Assembly (NCBI GenBank): GCA_030789695.1
Contig: CM061142.1
Location: forward strand, 603,021,659 to 603,085,658
Direction of reading: 5' to 3'
Origin: Scilla litardierei
Lineage: Eukaryota; Streptophyta; Magnoliopsida; Asparagales; Asparagaceae
Length of the DNA: 64,000 nucleotides
Shown: positions 53,739 to 64,000 of the stretch, in pieces
Layout: every line of letters begins with the position of its first letter
How positions within the stretch are numbered: position 1 is the stretch's first letter
Notes under the pieces: model-generated
Told to the model about the DNA's origin: nothing
The model's input: only the letters and a program-made list of their open reading frames with translations
Database searches by the model: none
Position numbers and translations under genes: made by a program

Positions 53739-54629
53739 TATCGTTATACATATTACTCATTGCTTCAGAAGCAATGTGACGACATTCGTCAAAATGTGTT
53801 TACCTTTTGTATAACAATAATTATGAAATCGTGACATCAAAATATGTCACATTTTCGTTCCCTCCTACTTATGCCTTTACTAATGATAAATTTAACTATT
53901 TAACTCGATTGACTTTCCGAAGTGCCTTCTTCCTTTTCTAAATCATATTTAGATATTAAACAACCAAACATAAATAAATAGCTATGCAAGCATCTCATGT
54001 ATCCAAACGCCTGAGAGTTGCAATCTTGAGTGTAGCTCAAGAAGTTGCTTGTCTCAAGATCCGGTTGGGATACATAGTCTTGCATCGCTCATGCACTCGT
54101 ATTCGACTCAAACGGTTTGATCGAATTCTCGAACTTTGCGGATCAAAATTGTTTATCCATACAACCTGGAGTGTAGCTCGACAAGTTGTAGGGGAAACAT
54201 ACTTCGAATATCCTATATGTTCAAGCTGCGCTATATAGAGGCGAGTGACATGTAGCGTGAATTTATTTGTTGGACCCAGAATTTAATGAAATCATATTTC
54301 TTAAGTCTGTTCTTTAGAAGGTCATTTTTACGTCAACGAGAATATAGTTTAATTCTATCAATTAGAATTTAACTTGATATTCAATTGATCAACCGGTTTG
54401 ACCAGTTAATTTATTTCATTAAAATATTATATTTTGATTCCTTCGGTAAACGTAGTCTTGCCCTAGTTAGGAATTAGGTCTTAAAGTGTTGTTAATGTTT
54501 TATTAAAACATAGCATGTCATTAGAATTTATCTCATAAATTTTAATGAATTCTTAATGGCTATCCTAAGAGGGTTGTCTTGTGTTATCAAATAAGGGACA
54601 AGAAGACATAGCCATTAAAATAAAGTTAC

Positions 54630-54758
54630 TGTTATGAATAGGACCCATTGGGCCTATTGGGTATCCACCCACATGAGTAACCATTATGAATACTATATAA
54701 AGGAGGCTAGGGGTTTCCTAGCCTCAACCTTCTCCAAACCTGTTTCTCGTTCACAACA
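54630..54758 (+). repeat. 5' LTR, 129 bp
   Basis: TGTTATGAATAGG to TTCACAACA, with TATA box TATATAAAGG near 54694. Confidence 0.93.
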
Positions 54759-55117
54759 CGTTATCAGCATGATCACGCTCGTTGGAAAAGGCGGCGACAC
54801 ACGAGGAAGGAGATCCATCAACCGCTTAGTCTAAGAAGATCATAATCTTCTCAAAGGGGAGCGAAAAGGGCATCCTTCACCAACCATCGTCTAAATTTCC
54901 TCGTCGAATCTAGAGGTAAATCTTAAAACTTTTTAGATCTAAACTTTCATTTCCCGTAGATCTGCATGTTTTAAGATCAAAAAGTTTGAAAACACGGTAA
55001 AAATCACATTTTTATTAAAATCCGCATGTCTAAAAACAATAGAAATCAGTTTTTAGAGATCTAAATGCTTGAAAAATCAGTTTTTACCCCCAACCTTGAT
55101 CCATACCTCGCACGCCC

Positions 55118-55280
55118 GAAGGACAAAACGGCGGCGCTCCTTAAGCGCCGTCGGCGGTATGCGCCGCGGCCAGCAGCCAACTGCCGCGGCCAACTGCCAT
55201 GGCCACATGCCGCGGCCACGCTGCCGCAGCCAGGCCGCGGCCAGCCGTCGCGACGGCGCACCGCGCGGGCCCCCTAGGGT
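55118..55280 (+). repeat. GC-rich leader block of GCCGCGGCCA words
   Basis: CCGCGGCCA and GCCATGGCC palindromic words in a 160-base GC-rich island inside an AT-rich element. Overlapping ORFs (55061-55296) on both strands are artefacts. Confidence 0.75.
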
Positions 55281-55299
55281 TTTTCGGAAACCCTAGCCC

Positions 55300-58200
55300 T
55301 TAACGGGCCAATTTTTTAGGGGATGCCCAATTAACCCTAATGGGTTGTTTTCATGGCCCAAAAAGCCTGAAAATTAACCCATTTACCCTTAATTTTTCCT
55401 TTTTTATTTTTGGCCCCAAAACCCCCAAAATAATTAAAGAAATTTTAAACTTTATAAAAAAGGGTTAAAGCGGAAAATAAAAACATTAAAAATATGGATC
55501 AAAGGTAAAAAGGTTTTCAAAAAAATAATTTTTAGCATGTCACACACTATTTAGATTATTTTTAATCTTTACATGCCTGTGATATGATTATCTGCGTGGT
55601 TGTATATCCTTAATATATTATCTGCATGGATGTGCTATTAGGCAATGATTTTATTAATCTTGTCTTTTTCTGATAAATTATCTGCGTAAACCATCATCGC
55701 ATTTCGTTTGGATTATTTGATTAAGTATTAAACGAAAAGTTTTCTCTCCATTTTTAATGCTAGTGATATTGCATACATTTCATTGCCTGTTGCATGATTT
55801 ATCATTTAAAATTATTACATGTCTGTGATAATTAAATGCATGTGTAGAAAATTATATGTCTGCCGCATATTTAATGATCTCTGTAATGTACATTTTATTT
55901 AGCATGCTAAAATCACAATGATATAGTTTTAATGCATGTAGCAAAACTATATGTCTGCAATGAGATTATTTAAGTGCATGCAGCATATAAATAGCATGTG
56001 TATACATCATACTTCTTTCAATTCAGATTAATTGAGCATAACTTTTTAGTTTACAAGCTTTATATTACATGAATGATGGGCTCATAATATGACGATATTT
56101 ATGACAATAAGCCAATTATGATTTCAAAAAGTTTAAACATCATATCCACTTTGACAAAATGAACCTGAAATTCAAAATCAAATCAAAAGTCAACACCCTT
56201 TCACCCTAAATAAATACGATGGACTATGCGAAAACCATTTATACGATCTTTTAGAGATACGCATTTTGCGGTAAATAGACATCTCATACTTATTGTCTAT
56301 ATAATCCAATATTGACACCAGCAGTTGTCATAACACCGCTAAACTCTTTTCGAGTCATCTCACTTTACAAGGTATGATTCTTGAATCTAACCCTTACTTT
56401 TAAGTGTACGCCCGAAGTCGTGACTTAATAGATAAGTGAGAAATTATAAATTTCGTAGCCACGTATTTGTTTCCCCTCTGAGCATGATATACTATCCACA
56501 TAAAATTTGAACGACTCAAGAAAATGGCATGAAGCCATACTCGAGCATTCAAATAGACTTTTAAAAGTCTCTAATTAATTAGAAAAGTGGAAGTTTAAAA
56601 TAATTTGCTCAAACCCCTGCTTATGTCTTCTTAGTACGACTAATTTTCTTTTTCCTTTATAAATAAGGAAAACATAAAACAGGGGAAGTCTTGAATAAAA
56701 TGAGAAAGGGAAGATATGATATACCTCGACATGGAGTAAGCGATGGCAAAACTATATCAAACCAAAAGTTCTGATAAGACCCATAATGTTTTTGCAAACA
56801 TGAATGCGCATTAATTTATGCCATACATACATATCTAGTCTAAAAGACGAAAGTCAAATTGACCTTATGTATATTTAGCTACTCCCCGAGGACAAATAAA
56901 CTTTGAAATCAAATTTAATCTGTTGTCATAACATAAGTCTTAATGAGCATAATTATAGTTGTATGTTTTCAAGAGCACACATCACACTATGTCACTTGTT
57001 GACTTCACAAAATTATCAGTATTATTCTCTTGCAGTTTTAATACATTTTATTTTACTACGAATGTTTTGCTATCTTGAATACCCCTAAAAATAAAATGAG
57101 GATTCCATATACTCTCTGAAACTTATACAGTTTCAAAGGATAATCGTCAAAACGAAATCCCTAATGACTCAAGAAATAAATGAAGCCTGAAGCTTTGTCC
57201 CATAATGATCCGCACAATAGTCAATGTGAAGATGTAATCCTTCACAGTTTGAACACAGTTCAACTATTACCGGACAAAATTAACTTGAGCATTTTAATGG
57301 ACTTTTCAAAAGTCCCACATAAATTCAAAAAGAGGAATTTATTTGGAACACCAGAAGTGTCCAGAATCGACCAATTTTGGATCGATATCACCCTGGATTG
57401 ATGATGCAAGACATCATCAACCAGACGAATCCGAAGATTCTTCATAAAGGTTGAAACTTTCATTGTCCCATTCAAAAGGGAAAAATGATTATGAGATCAT
57501 CTCCATTCACATGGACATTGAATCTCCTCACTTCCTCAAAGGAATTTAAGATGATATACTATCATCATTAAAGATAATGAAGACCTTTAGGTCTCTTGAG
57601 AGTATTTAAGGGATATAAATAGCCGTTGTCCACTCCCTTAATAGGACTGATGATGTACCTTTGGTGTACTCATTAATATATCCTCTAAAATAATGGTCAT
57701 TATCCAACCACATTCTTTTATAAAATGGTGGTAACATTGGATAACACTGGGAAATTTAAATGTTTTTGCAACTGGAAAAATATCGAACACCCTGAAGCTT
57801 GTGTTCACACCCAAAAATGGGTAATATAAATCATTAAAATGATTTAAACGGATTCCTTATCCATTAAAAATCCAGTTGTAGGTGACCACATGGGAACATG
57901 CAATTACATTGCAAATCATCAAAATGTCTCCTTAGAACCTATTTATATGAGCCTGATCACCTCATATAAACAGTTTCCGAGAACCCCTGACGGGGGAAGC
58001 GTTTAGAGCACATCTTATAGATTGTGACATAATGAGTAGACATCCCCATATCACCACTATAGACCATCAAAATGCAGAACTATTTATCGGAAGTAATTAT
58101 CCCAGATAAATAGAGTCTGAGCACTCTGAACAGGGGAAGCATTTAAATTCTCTTCTCTTAAGACGTGCATTGATGACCCTATTTTAAAGATTTGATGAGA

Positions 58201-59520
58201 TCCTGAAGATACCTCACAACTTTAATTTCCCAGCATCAGTTTCAACAGAAATACTACAATCATCCATGAGCCTGAAGCTTAAATGACCATTTAAATCATT
58301 AATACCTATGATCTGGTTATCATGAATTGTGATGAGATCCTGAAAATCCACACTTATGAAACTGTTAAACAGTTATCAAACATAGTTACTGACAATATAG
58401 ATATTGTCAAATTCACACATCCCTGCTACTAAAAATCCAGCTAGGATTGACATACCAAATATAATGGATGCAATCCACCAGTAGCAGAAGTGGATATCCT
58501 CATTGGATGAGAGGACATACCACTAGGCTCCAAAGAGAGAAATCTACTCCTGGAGACCGAAAAAGCAATACCACCACAGGAAAGTGAGCTCAAATACAGA
58601 ACCTTATTGCAACTTGGTTGCTAAGGACCCATTCTGGATCTGTTCATATTCTTTACCCATCCCAGAACCTTCACTTCTTCAACGCGTCGTGAAGGAGACA
58701 CTTCTGGTAGAAATCAAATGATTATAGTACGTACGGGGTGAGTTTTGTGCAAGAAAGAACCCATTTTGTAGACAAATTCTCTCATATTTCACTTTGCCAG
58801 TTAAATATAAAATATCGTTTCCACAACTCTGCTTTGCCTGAAGCAAACACAGAGATTTGGCCAAATTATAATAATGTGGAATGAGGCAATAATAAGGTGA
58901 GCTGGACTCACTTATGAAATATGGGGTGTACAGACCTGAAGTCCTAATATCAAAAATGATATCAAATCCTGTGGGATAACTGAGTATTGTAGGAGAATTA
59001 AAATAAAATCGTTAGCTATAAGCATTTTAATTTGCTATAGCTTTAGAGGTATAAATCGCTCAAACCCGGAAGTAATCAAGTAAGATGAGCTGAACTCACT
59101 TACAAGATGAATCTGATGCATCGACTGGTTTATGTCAAGGCGTAACCCAACGAATGGCAAAAAGAGGGAATTTTTGGTTGATGTTGCTTTTGGATGTGAC
59201 AACATTACCGATATAAAATTTCTTCAACGGCATGTATAAATTTTTTCTTTACTTTCCTTTCTTTTTGGGACATATATTAAAAATATGATTAAAGGAAAGA
59301 CAACCTAGACTGAGATCCTTAAAGGATTCATTCTAAAAGGTTGTTGTTTGCACTCTTAAAAACAATTTTGTTCTTAAGAGAGCAAATTAAAAGAATTGAG
59401 ATTATTTTAATAACTCAAAATATTATCGGATCTCCTGAAGAGAAAATACCGAAATATCTGTTGAAGCCTATCTATCAGATATGATATGATATGAAAGACC
59501 TATCTAGGCATAAAATTCTT
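55300..59520 (+). other. Degenerate internal region of the short-LTR element
   Basis: About 4.2 kb of AT-rich sequence with dispersed CCTGAAG words (for example 57185, 57792, 58270) and no recognisable gag, integrase, reverse transcriptase or RNase H domain. ORFs at 56903-57088 and 57180-57401 match nothing I know. Confidence 0.55.
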
Positions 59521-59526
59521 GGCTTA

Positions 59527-59699
59527 TAGAATACAATCATCCTGAAGATGAACTATCATCCTGAAGATGAACTATTATCCTGAAGATGACATTAATCATC
59601 CTGAAGATGACCTATCATCCTGAAGATGAACTAATATCCTGAAGATGAAATTAATCATCCTGAAGATGAACTATTGTTAATCATCCCGAAGATGAAAAC
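59527..59699 (+). repeat. Tandem repeat of ATCATCCTGAAGATGAACT
   Basis: Eight imperfect units of about 18-24 bases, each with CATCCTGAAGATGA or a close variant. Confidence 0.88.
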
Positions 59700-60412
59700 T
59701 TCATACAATGACGATTGATGAAGAAAAATGAAAATCATTCTCCATTAAATACACCTATTTGGTTGTATGGATACACATTAAAAGACCCATTTCCGCTAGC
59801 TGGAAGAGGGGAAGAATATATATGGTCCAGAAGTACCTTAAGTGTCTTTGTAACACTCTTTTACCTGGCCAACTGTATGCGTCTCTTTTGAGCGTTAGCA
59901 GTATAGCTATTAGCCAGGTACAGTGCAGCGCCTGCAGCGCACCACTGGACCAGAGATATGTAGCTTCTGCGTTATTTCCAAGGGTCGAGGAAAAATCCTC
60001 CATGTTAAATATATTTGCATATGCAGGTTACAGATCATCGCGATGAATTGTATAAAAGGGACGTCCACCTCCTGAAGATCTACACAGAATCCTCCCGAGT
60101 CTACATCCTTCCACCATCCCGAGAAGCTCATCACCCAAGGAGCAGTTCAAGAACATACAAAGCCAGGTCCTGAAGTACCTCACAGACAATGACGATTGAG
60201 ACGTGGAGCTTCTACCAAGTTCGTTAGCGCTCCTTTAGTTTCAGCTACTGCCTTATATGAGTGAAACTTGTATAGATGAGTGATGCTTGTACTTACTTTT
60301 TCTTTCGGAATGTTGTAGATGAGATGGATATAGACACATAGGAGATTGATGTATAGATATATATGATATCTGCAAGCCTGAAGCTTGATCAGATAAGGGG
60401 GAGTCAACTGTA

Positions 60413-60640
60413 GAGTTGTACTCTTTTTCCTTGGCTATTGGTTTTTCCCACAGGGTTTTCCATAGTCAAGGTTTTAATAAGGCAACCACATTGACTCTGG
60501 ATCCAGAAGTATCCACCCCTCGACACATCCCCAAATCAGGGGAAGTTATGGAGCGCTGTACTCTTTTCCCTTCGCTATCGGTTTTTCCCACAGGGTTTTC
60601 CATAGCTAAGGGTTTTTAACGAGACAGTCACCCCTAACTT
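60413..60640 (+). repeat. Duplicated 3' noncoding module
   Basis: GTACTCTTTTTCCTTGGC...GGTTTTTCCCACAGGGTTTT...AAGG at 60418-60475 recurs with small changes at 60558-60620. This module is familiar from the 3' ends of short-LTR plant copia elements and here occurs twice. Confidence 0.75.
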
Positions 60641-60738
60641 GGATCTAGAAGTATCCACCCTTTAAGATACTCATTAGTACTAATGAATCATTCAGTATTC
60701 ATAAGTCGAATATACCACGTTGGTTGGATAAGAGGAAG

Positions 60739-60867
60739 TGTTATGAATAGGACCCATTGGGCCTATTGGGTATCCACTCACATGAGTAACCAATATGAAT
60801 ACTATATAAAGGAGGCTAGGGGTTTCCTAGCCTCAACCTTCTCCAAACCTGTTTCTCGTTTACAACA
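60739..60867 (+). repeat. 3' LTR, 129 bp
   Basis: 126 of 129 positions equal to the 5' LTR; TGTTATGAATAGG to TTTACAACA. Confidence 0.93.
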
Positions 60868-61400
60868 GTTACACTAATTTTATCGCATAAAAAGTGTACA
60901 ACTATTTACCAATTAAATATACTAAATTTTATCGCATAAACAATTTTAGCATGCATACTTTAAATTTAACATTTAAATTTGAAATTATGATTTTTAAAAC
61001 ATTTTATTTTATCTCATAAAAATTTGTTTTAAAAAGATCACAAAATATGCATGCTACTTAAAATATTTATCGCATAAAAATTTTAAACTTTTAAAATCAG
61101 TTTTAAAAAATATCTCATAAATTTTAAAGCATCATTTTAAAAAATTTCATGGTTAAAAATTTATCATATAGAATTTTTAAACATCTAAAACATTTTAAAC
61201 TTATCTCATAAATTTTAAGACACATTTTCAAAAAAGGCTTCTAAAATATTTTTAAAAATTATCTCATAACTTTAACACATTTTATAAGGCATCTAAAAAT
61301 ATTTTAAAGTTATCTCATAACTTTAAAACATTTTAAAAGTATTTTAAAAAGCATTTCAATGATTAATAAAATCACAGTGCTAGATCGTTACGCAAACCTA

Positions 61401-61413
61401 GGCTCTGATACCA
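61401..61413 (-). other. Primer binding site, iMet type
   Basis: Minus strand TGGTATCAGAGCC beside the LTR-A end; the least changed primer site of this family in the window. Confidence 0.85.
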
Positions 61414-61414
61414 C

Positions 61415-61671
61415 TAATGGGTTTTCTAGGAACTTTGTGGCACAAAAACTCTATTACCGTTCTAAGTTGGACGGAACATAGACATAAAAAATTTACAACG
61501 GAAGAATAAACAAGTTAATCTAATTAACATGCAGTTAAACAATTTAACTTAGCCCTAAGGTACAAGACCCTTAGCCAAGATCTATCCCAACTCGGGATGG
61601 ATCTGACCATCCCAAGAAGGATCTAACCTACTGCGATTAAATTAAACTAATACTTAAAACACATACCCGGA
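61415..61671 (-). repeat. Truncated 5' LTR-A of the tandem complex
   Basis: Contains the LTR end and the TCAGAT-loop hairpin (CTCGGGATGG, 61591; CCATCCCAAG, 61607). It breaks off at ACATACCCGGA, where inverted internal sequence begins. The LTR terminal CA has mutated. Confidence 0.8.
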
Positions 61672-64000
61672 TGTTTAAAAGTTTTATATGATAAATTTTT
61701 AAGCATGAAAATTTTAAAATGATGTTTTAAATTTATGTCATAATTTTAATACTGATTTTAAAAGTTTAAAATTTTTATGCGATAAATATCTTAAGTAGCA
61801 TGCAATTTTTTTGATCTTTTAAAAAAGTTTTTATGCGATAAAATAAAATGTTTTAAAAATCATATTTTTAAATTTAAATGTTAAATTTAAGTATGCATGC
61901 TAAAATTGTTTATGTGATAAACATTATTCTATTTAATTATTAAATAGTTGTAAACTCTTTTTATGTGTTAAAATTAGTGTAACTTTATTTTAATGGCTAT
62001 GTCATCTTGTCCCTTATTTGATAACACAAGACAACCATCTTAGGTTAGCCATTAAGAACTCGTTAAAATTTATGAGATAAATTCTAATGACATGCTATGT
62101 TTTAATAAAACATTAACAACACTTTTAGACCTAATTCCTGATTAGTGTAGTCCCTTTAATGAAAATTTTAATTCTAATTGTTATGATTAAAGGACTTCGA
62201 TTTTAGCATTATTAATAAATTTATTAAATTCCTAATAACGATTAGGATAGCACGTGAACCTTATAGTTGATAAGGATTTAACAAAAGTTATTAAACAAAT
62301 CCTAAAATTTTGAATTTAAGGATGCAACTAATTGATAGGATTAATTAGTTGTTAATAAAAGCCTTTTAGTCTATGGCACGCATATAAAAATGACAAGCTT
62401 CATTCAATGGACCATGATCCAGTCAATGTGCTTGGCTAAGTTTGTTGGATCACCCTTCTAAGGGATAGTAATCCTGGCTTAGTCAATTCCCTGGCTTTGT
62501 TCCGCTGGACCGCAATGATGCAAATCATGACTATATGACACCATGGACTATATCTAAGTCAAATACGTTAATAATCTTCTTCAAGATTAGCCGTAGCCCT
62601 CCTTGTTTTAGGGGTTGTAACTATAGGACCCGTGTTCCAGTTGTTGAGCTACACTCAAGCTGTGACATGGCAACCTTGTAGAAACCAAGTCCTTAAATAC
62701 ATAAGATAAAATCTTGACTTGACCCCAACCGTCGTGTCGTGAATACACCGAGCGCCGGCGTAAGTTAAGTCAATGATGTAGTCTGGCTAGATGTAGTCTA
62801 AGACCTGACCCAAACCGACGGGTCATGAATACACCAAGTGTCGGGGCAAGTCAGGCTACACACGAAAACAAGGGTCCGACTAGACTAGACATTGTGATTG
62901 GATGAGCACACTCATGATCACAAATGTCTAGGGGTAAAAACCGATAAGAGGGTCATATCTGATATGATCGATGAAGAGTCATCTTCCGATTCCAGAGTCA
63001 AGCAACTTGTTGAGGCACACTCAAGGTTGTTAGGCTCAGGGTGATTGGATCTCTTACCCATTTATTTAATTCGATTAAATCATTCATTGTTAAGGCTTAA
63101 AATGATCGTAAAAATAATGGGAGGATATAGATAGATAACAGCCATTCTACCTATATTTAATATTGAACATATGCTAAACTAGGGTAAGTTCTAAGTTTAC
63201 AAATGGAATCAAAATATAATATTTTAATGGAATTAGTTAACTAGTTAAATAGGTTGATTAATTGAATATCAAGTTAAATTCTAATTGATAGAATTAAACT
63301 ATATTCTTGTTGACATTAAAATGACCTTCTAAAGGACAGACTTAAGAAATATGATTTCATTAAGTTCTGGGTCCAACAAATAAATTCACGCTACATGTCA
63401 CTCGCTTCTATATGGCGCAACTTGAACATATAGGATATTCGAAGTATGTTTCTCCCTACAACTTGTCAAGCTACACTCAAGGTTGTATGGAAAAACAATT
63501 TTGATCCGCAAAGTTCGATAATTCGATCAAACTGTTTAAGTCGAATACGAGTGCATGAGCGGTGCAAGACTAATCTTGAGACAAGCAACGTGTTGAGCTA
63601 CACTCAAGGTTGCAAAGCTCAAGCGTTTGGATACATGAGATGCTTGCATAGCTATTCATTTATGTGGGGCTATTTAATATCTAAATATGATTTAGAAAAG
63701 GAAGAAGGTACTCCGGAAAGTCAATTGAGAAAGTTAGTTATATTTATCATTAGTAAAGGCATAAGTAGGAGGAAATGAAAATGTGACATATTTGATGTCA
63801 CGATTTCAGAATAATTGTTATACAAAAGACGCCTAACACATTTTGACGAATGTCGTCACATTGCTTCTGAAGCAATGTTTTGTGTTAGTAATTTTTAATA
63901 ACTATAATATATTAAATGATAATATATAAATACAAGATAGTAGCAAACTTATATGGCAAAATAGACTAGGCCGTATCGAGAGAATAATCCTCACAAGTCA
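61672..64000 (+). mobile_element. Inverted LTR-A internal region (plus strand), runs off right edge
   Basis: Same internal sequence as 46255-43930 but on the plus strand: AT-rich tract, then hairpin cores (inverted reading) at 62641-62659, 63007-63025, 63463-63481 and 63590-63608. It lacks the short-LTR insertion. No genes; the ORF at 63446-63778 covers hairpins and mirrors ORFs in the other copies. The right side leaves the window before its polypurine tract. Confidence 0.8.

Larger units (their letters stand above)
54625..60872 (+). mobile_element. Short-LTR non-autonomous copia-like retrotransposon with GTTAC duplication
   Basis: Element 54630-60867 (6.2 kb) has 129-bp direct LTRs (54630-54758, 60739-60867) differing at three positions, flanked by GTTAC (54625-54629, 60868-60872). 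Sequence after the 5' LTR, CGTTATCAGCATGATC, resembles the leader seen after LTRs of short-LTR plant copia elements. A purine tract ATAAGAGGAAG (60728-60738) precedes the 3' LTR. I found no readable gag or pol domain; open frames are short and scattered. The pre-insertion site AAGTTACACTAA is intact in copy 1 (about 45953) and, inverted, near 61980. Confidence 0.9.
51924..61400 (-). other. Noncoding internal region, LTR-A copy 2, with two insertions
   Basis: Matches copy 1 in order: RNase H tail remnant, shared noncoding stretch, hairpin cores at 54025 and 54166, then a roughly 1-kb deletion near 54465 with CCCTAGT/CCCTAAT microhomology, and the AT-rich tract. Interrupted by a SINE with a (TA) run (53381-53748) and by the element at 54630-60867. 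Confidence 0.75.
40285..61671 (-). mobile_element. Tandem LTR-A complex: LTR, internal, LTR, internal, LTR (minus strand)
   Basis: In minus sense: truncated 5' LTR (61671-61415) with primer site, internal copy 2 (61400-51924), middle LTR (51913-50798 plus 48350-46825, split by a solo LTR), internal copy 1 (46824-42547), 3' LTR (42536-40285). Both internal regions share sequence and end in the same polypurine tract. Copy 2 lacks about 1 kb present in copy 1 (44760-45790). Two internal regions sharing one LTR suggest unequal recombination. No coding capacity beyond RNase H tail remnants. The complex contains three later insertions: a solo LTR, a SINE and a short-LTR element. Confidence 0.78.

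Noticed and set aside
59759..60046. 95-codon ORF ending FAYAGYRSSR as copia RNase H
   Set aside because: Only a few residues resemble the DAGY motif; too little to call.

Overview
The window is a plant genomic segment made almost wholly of nested LTR retrotransposons. The case for a flowering plant (probably a eudicot) rests on Athila/Tat-type Ty3/gypsy sequence with a tRNA-Asp primer site, SIRE-like and iMet-primed Ty1/copia elements, Tekay-like gypsy LTRs and a tRNA-derived SINE. The species cannot be named from this sequence. I found no convincing host protein gene, rRNA or true tRNA gene, so a repeat-rich heterochromatic setting is likely.

Layout. 1-4150: an Athila/Tat-type gypsy element on the minus strand (5' LTR, primer site, apparently open gag-pro frame leaving the left edge). 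4151-11530: the 3' half of a second Athila-type element on the plus strand, with a palindrome array, TATA box, env-position ORF broken by one amber codon, repeated polypurine motifs and a 3' LTR. 11533-12741: an LTR of a copia-like family called LTR-A here. 12936-24465: a minus-strand Tekay-like element split by a complete 8.9 kb non-autonomous element (13833-22700, target duplication ACGAC). 24466-33530: an LTR-A fragment, a copia gag fragment, a SIRE-like LTR and two minus-strand SIRE-like elements with broken gag genes. 33531-35672: a gypsy-type (PF04195-like) decayed ORF. 35673-64000: copies of the LTR-A family in both orientations. These include a 7.2 kb inverted repeat about 40149 and a tandem LTR-internal-LTR-internal-LTR complex (40285-61671) that received a solo Tekay-like LTR (TSD CATTT), a SINE (10-bp TSD) and a short-LTR copia-like element (TSD GTTAC).

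What stands out. The LTR leaders or internal regions of six element families carry hairpins in which the loop is conserved while the stem sequence changes and stays complementary. The clearest are five hairpins with loop TTGCAAGAGATTGG in the Athila 3' LTR (10864-11178) and at least eight successive hairpins with loop TGTGT or a close variant in a SIRE-like LTR (26306-26517). A second shared theme is an array of short TCG-centred palindromes just upstream of the TATA box in several unrelated LTRs. I do not recognise either as a described class. They are read by eye and need covariation and folding tests.

Functionally, only the minus-strand gag-pro frame at the left edge looks intact. The other coding regions are interrupted or reduced to remnants. 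Most recognisable signals are reverse-transcription signals (primer sites, polypurine tracts), LTR promoters and structured repeats.
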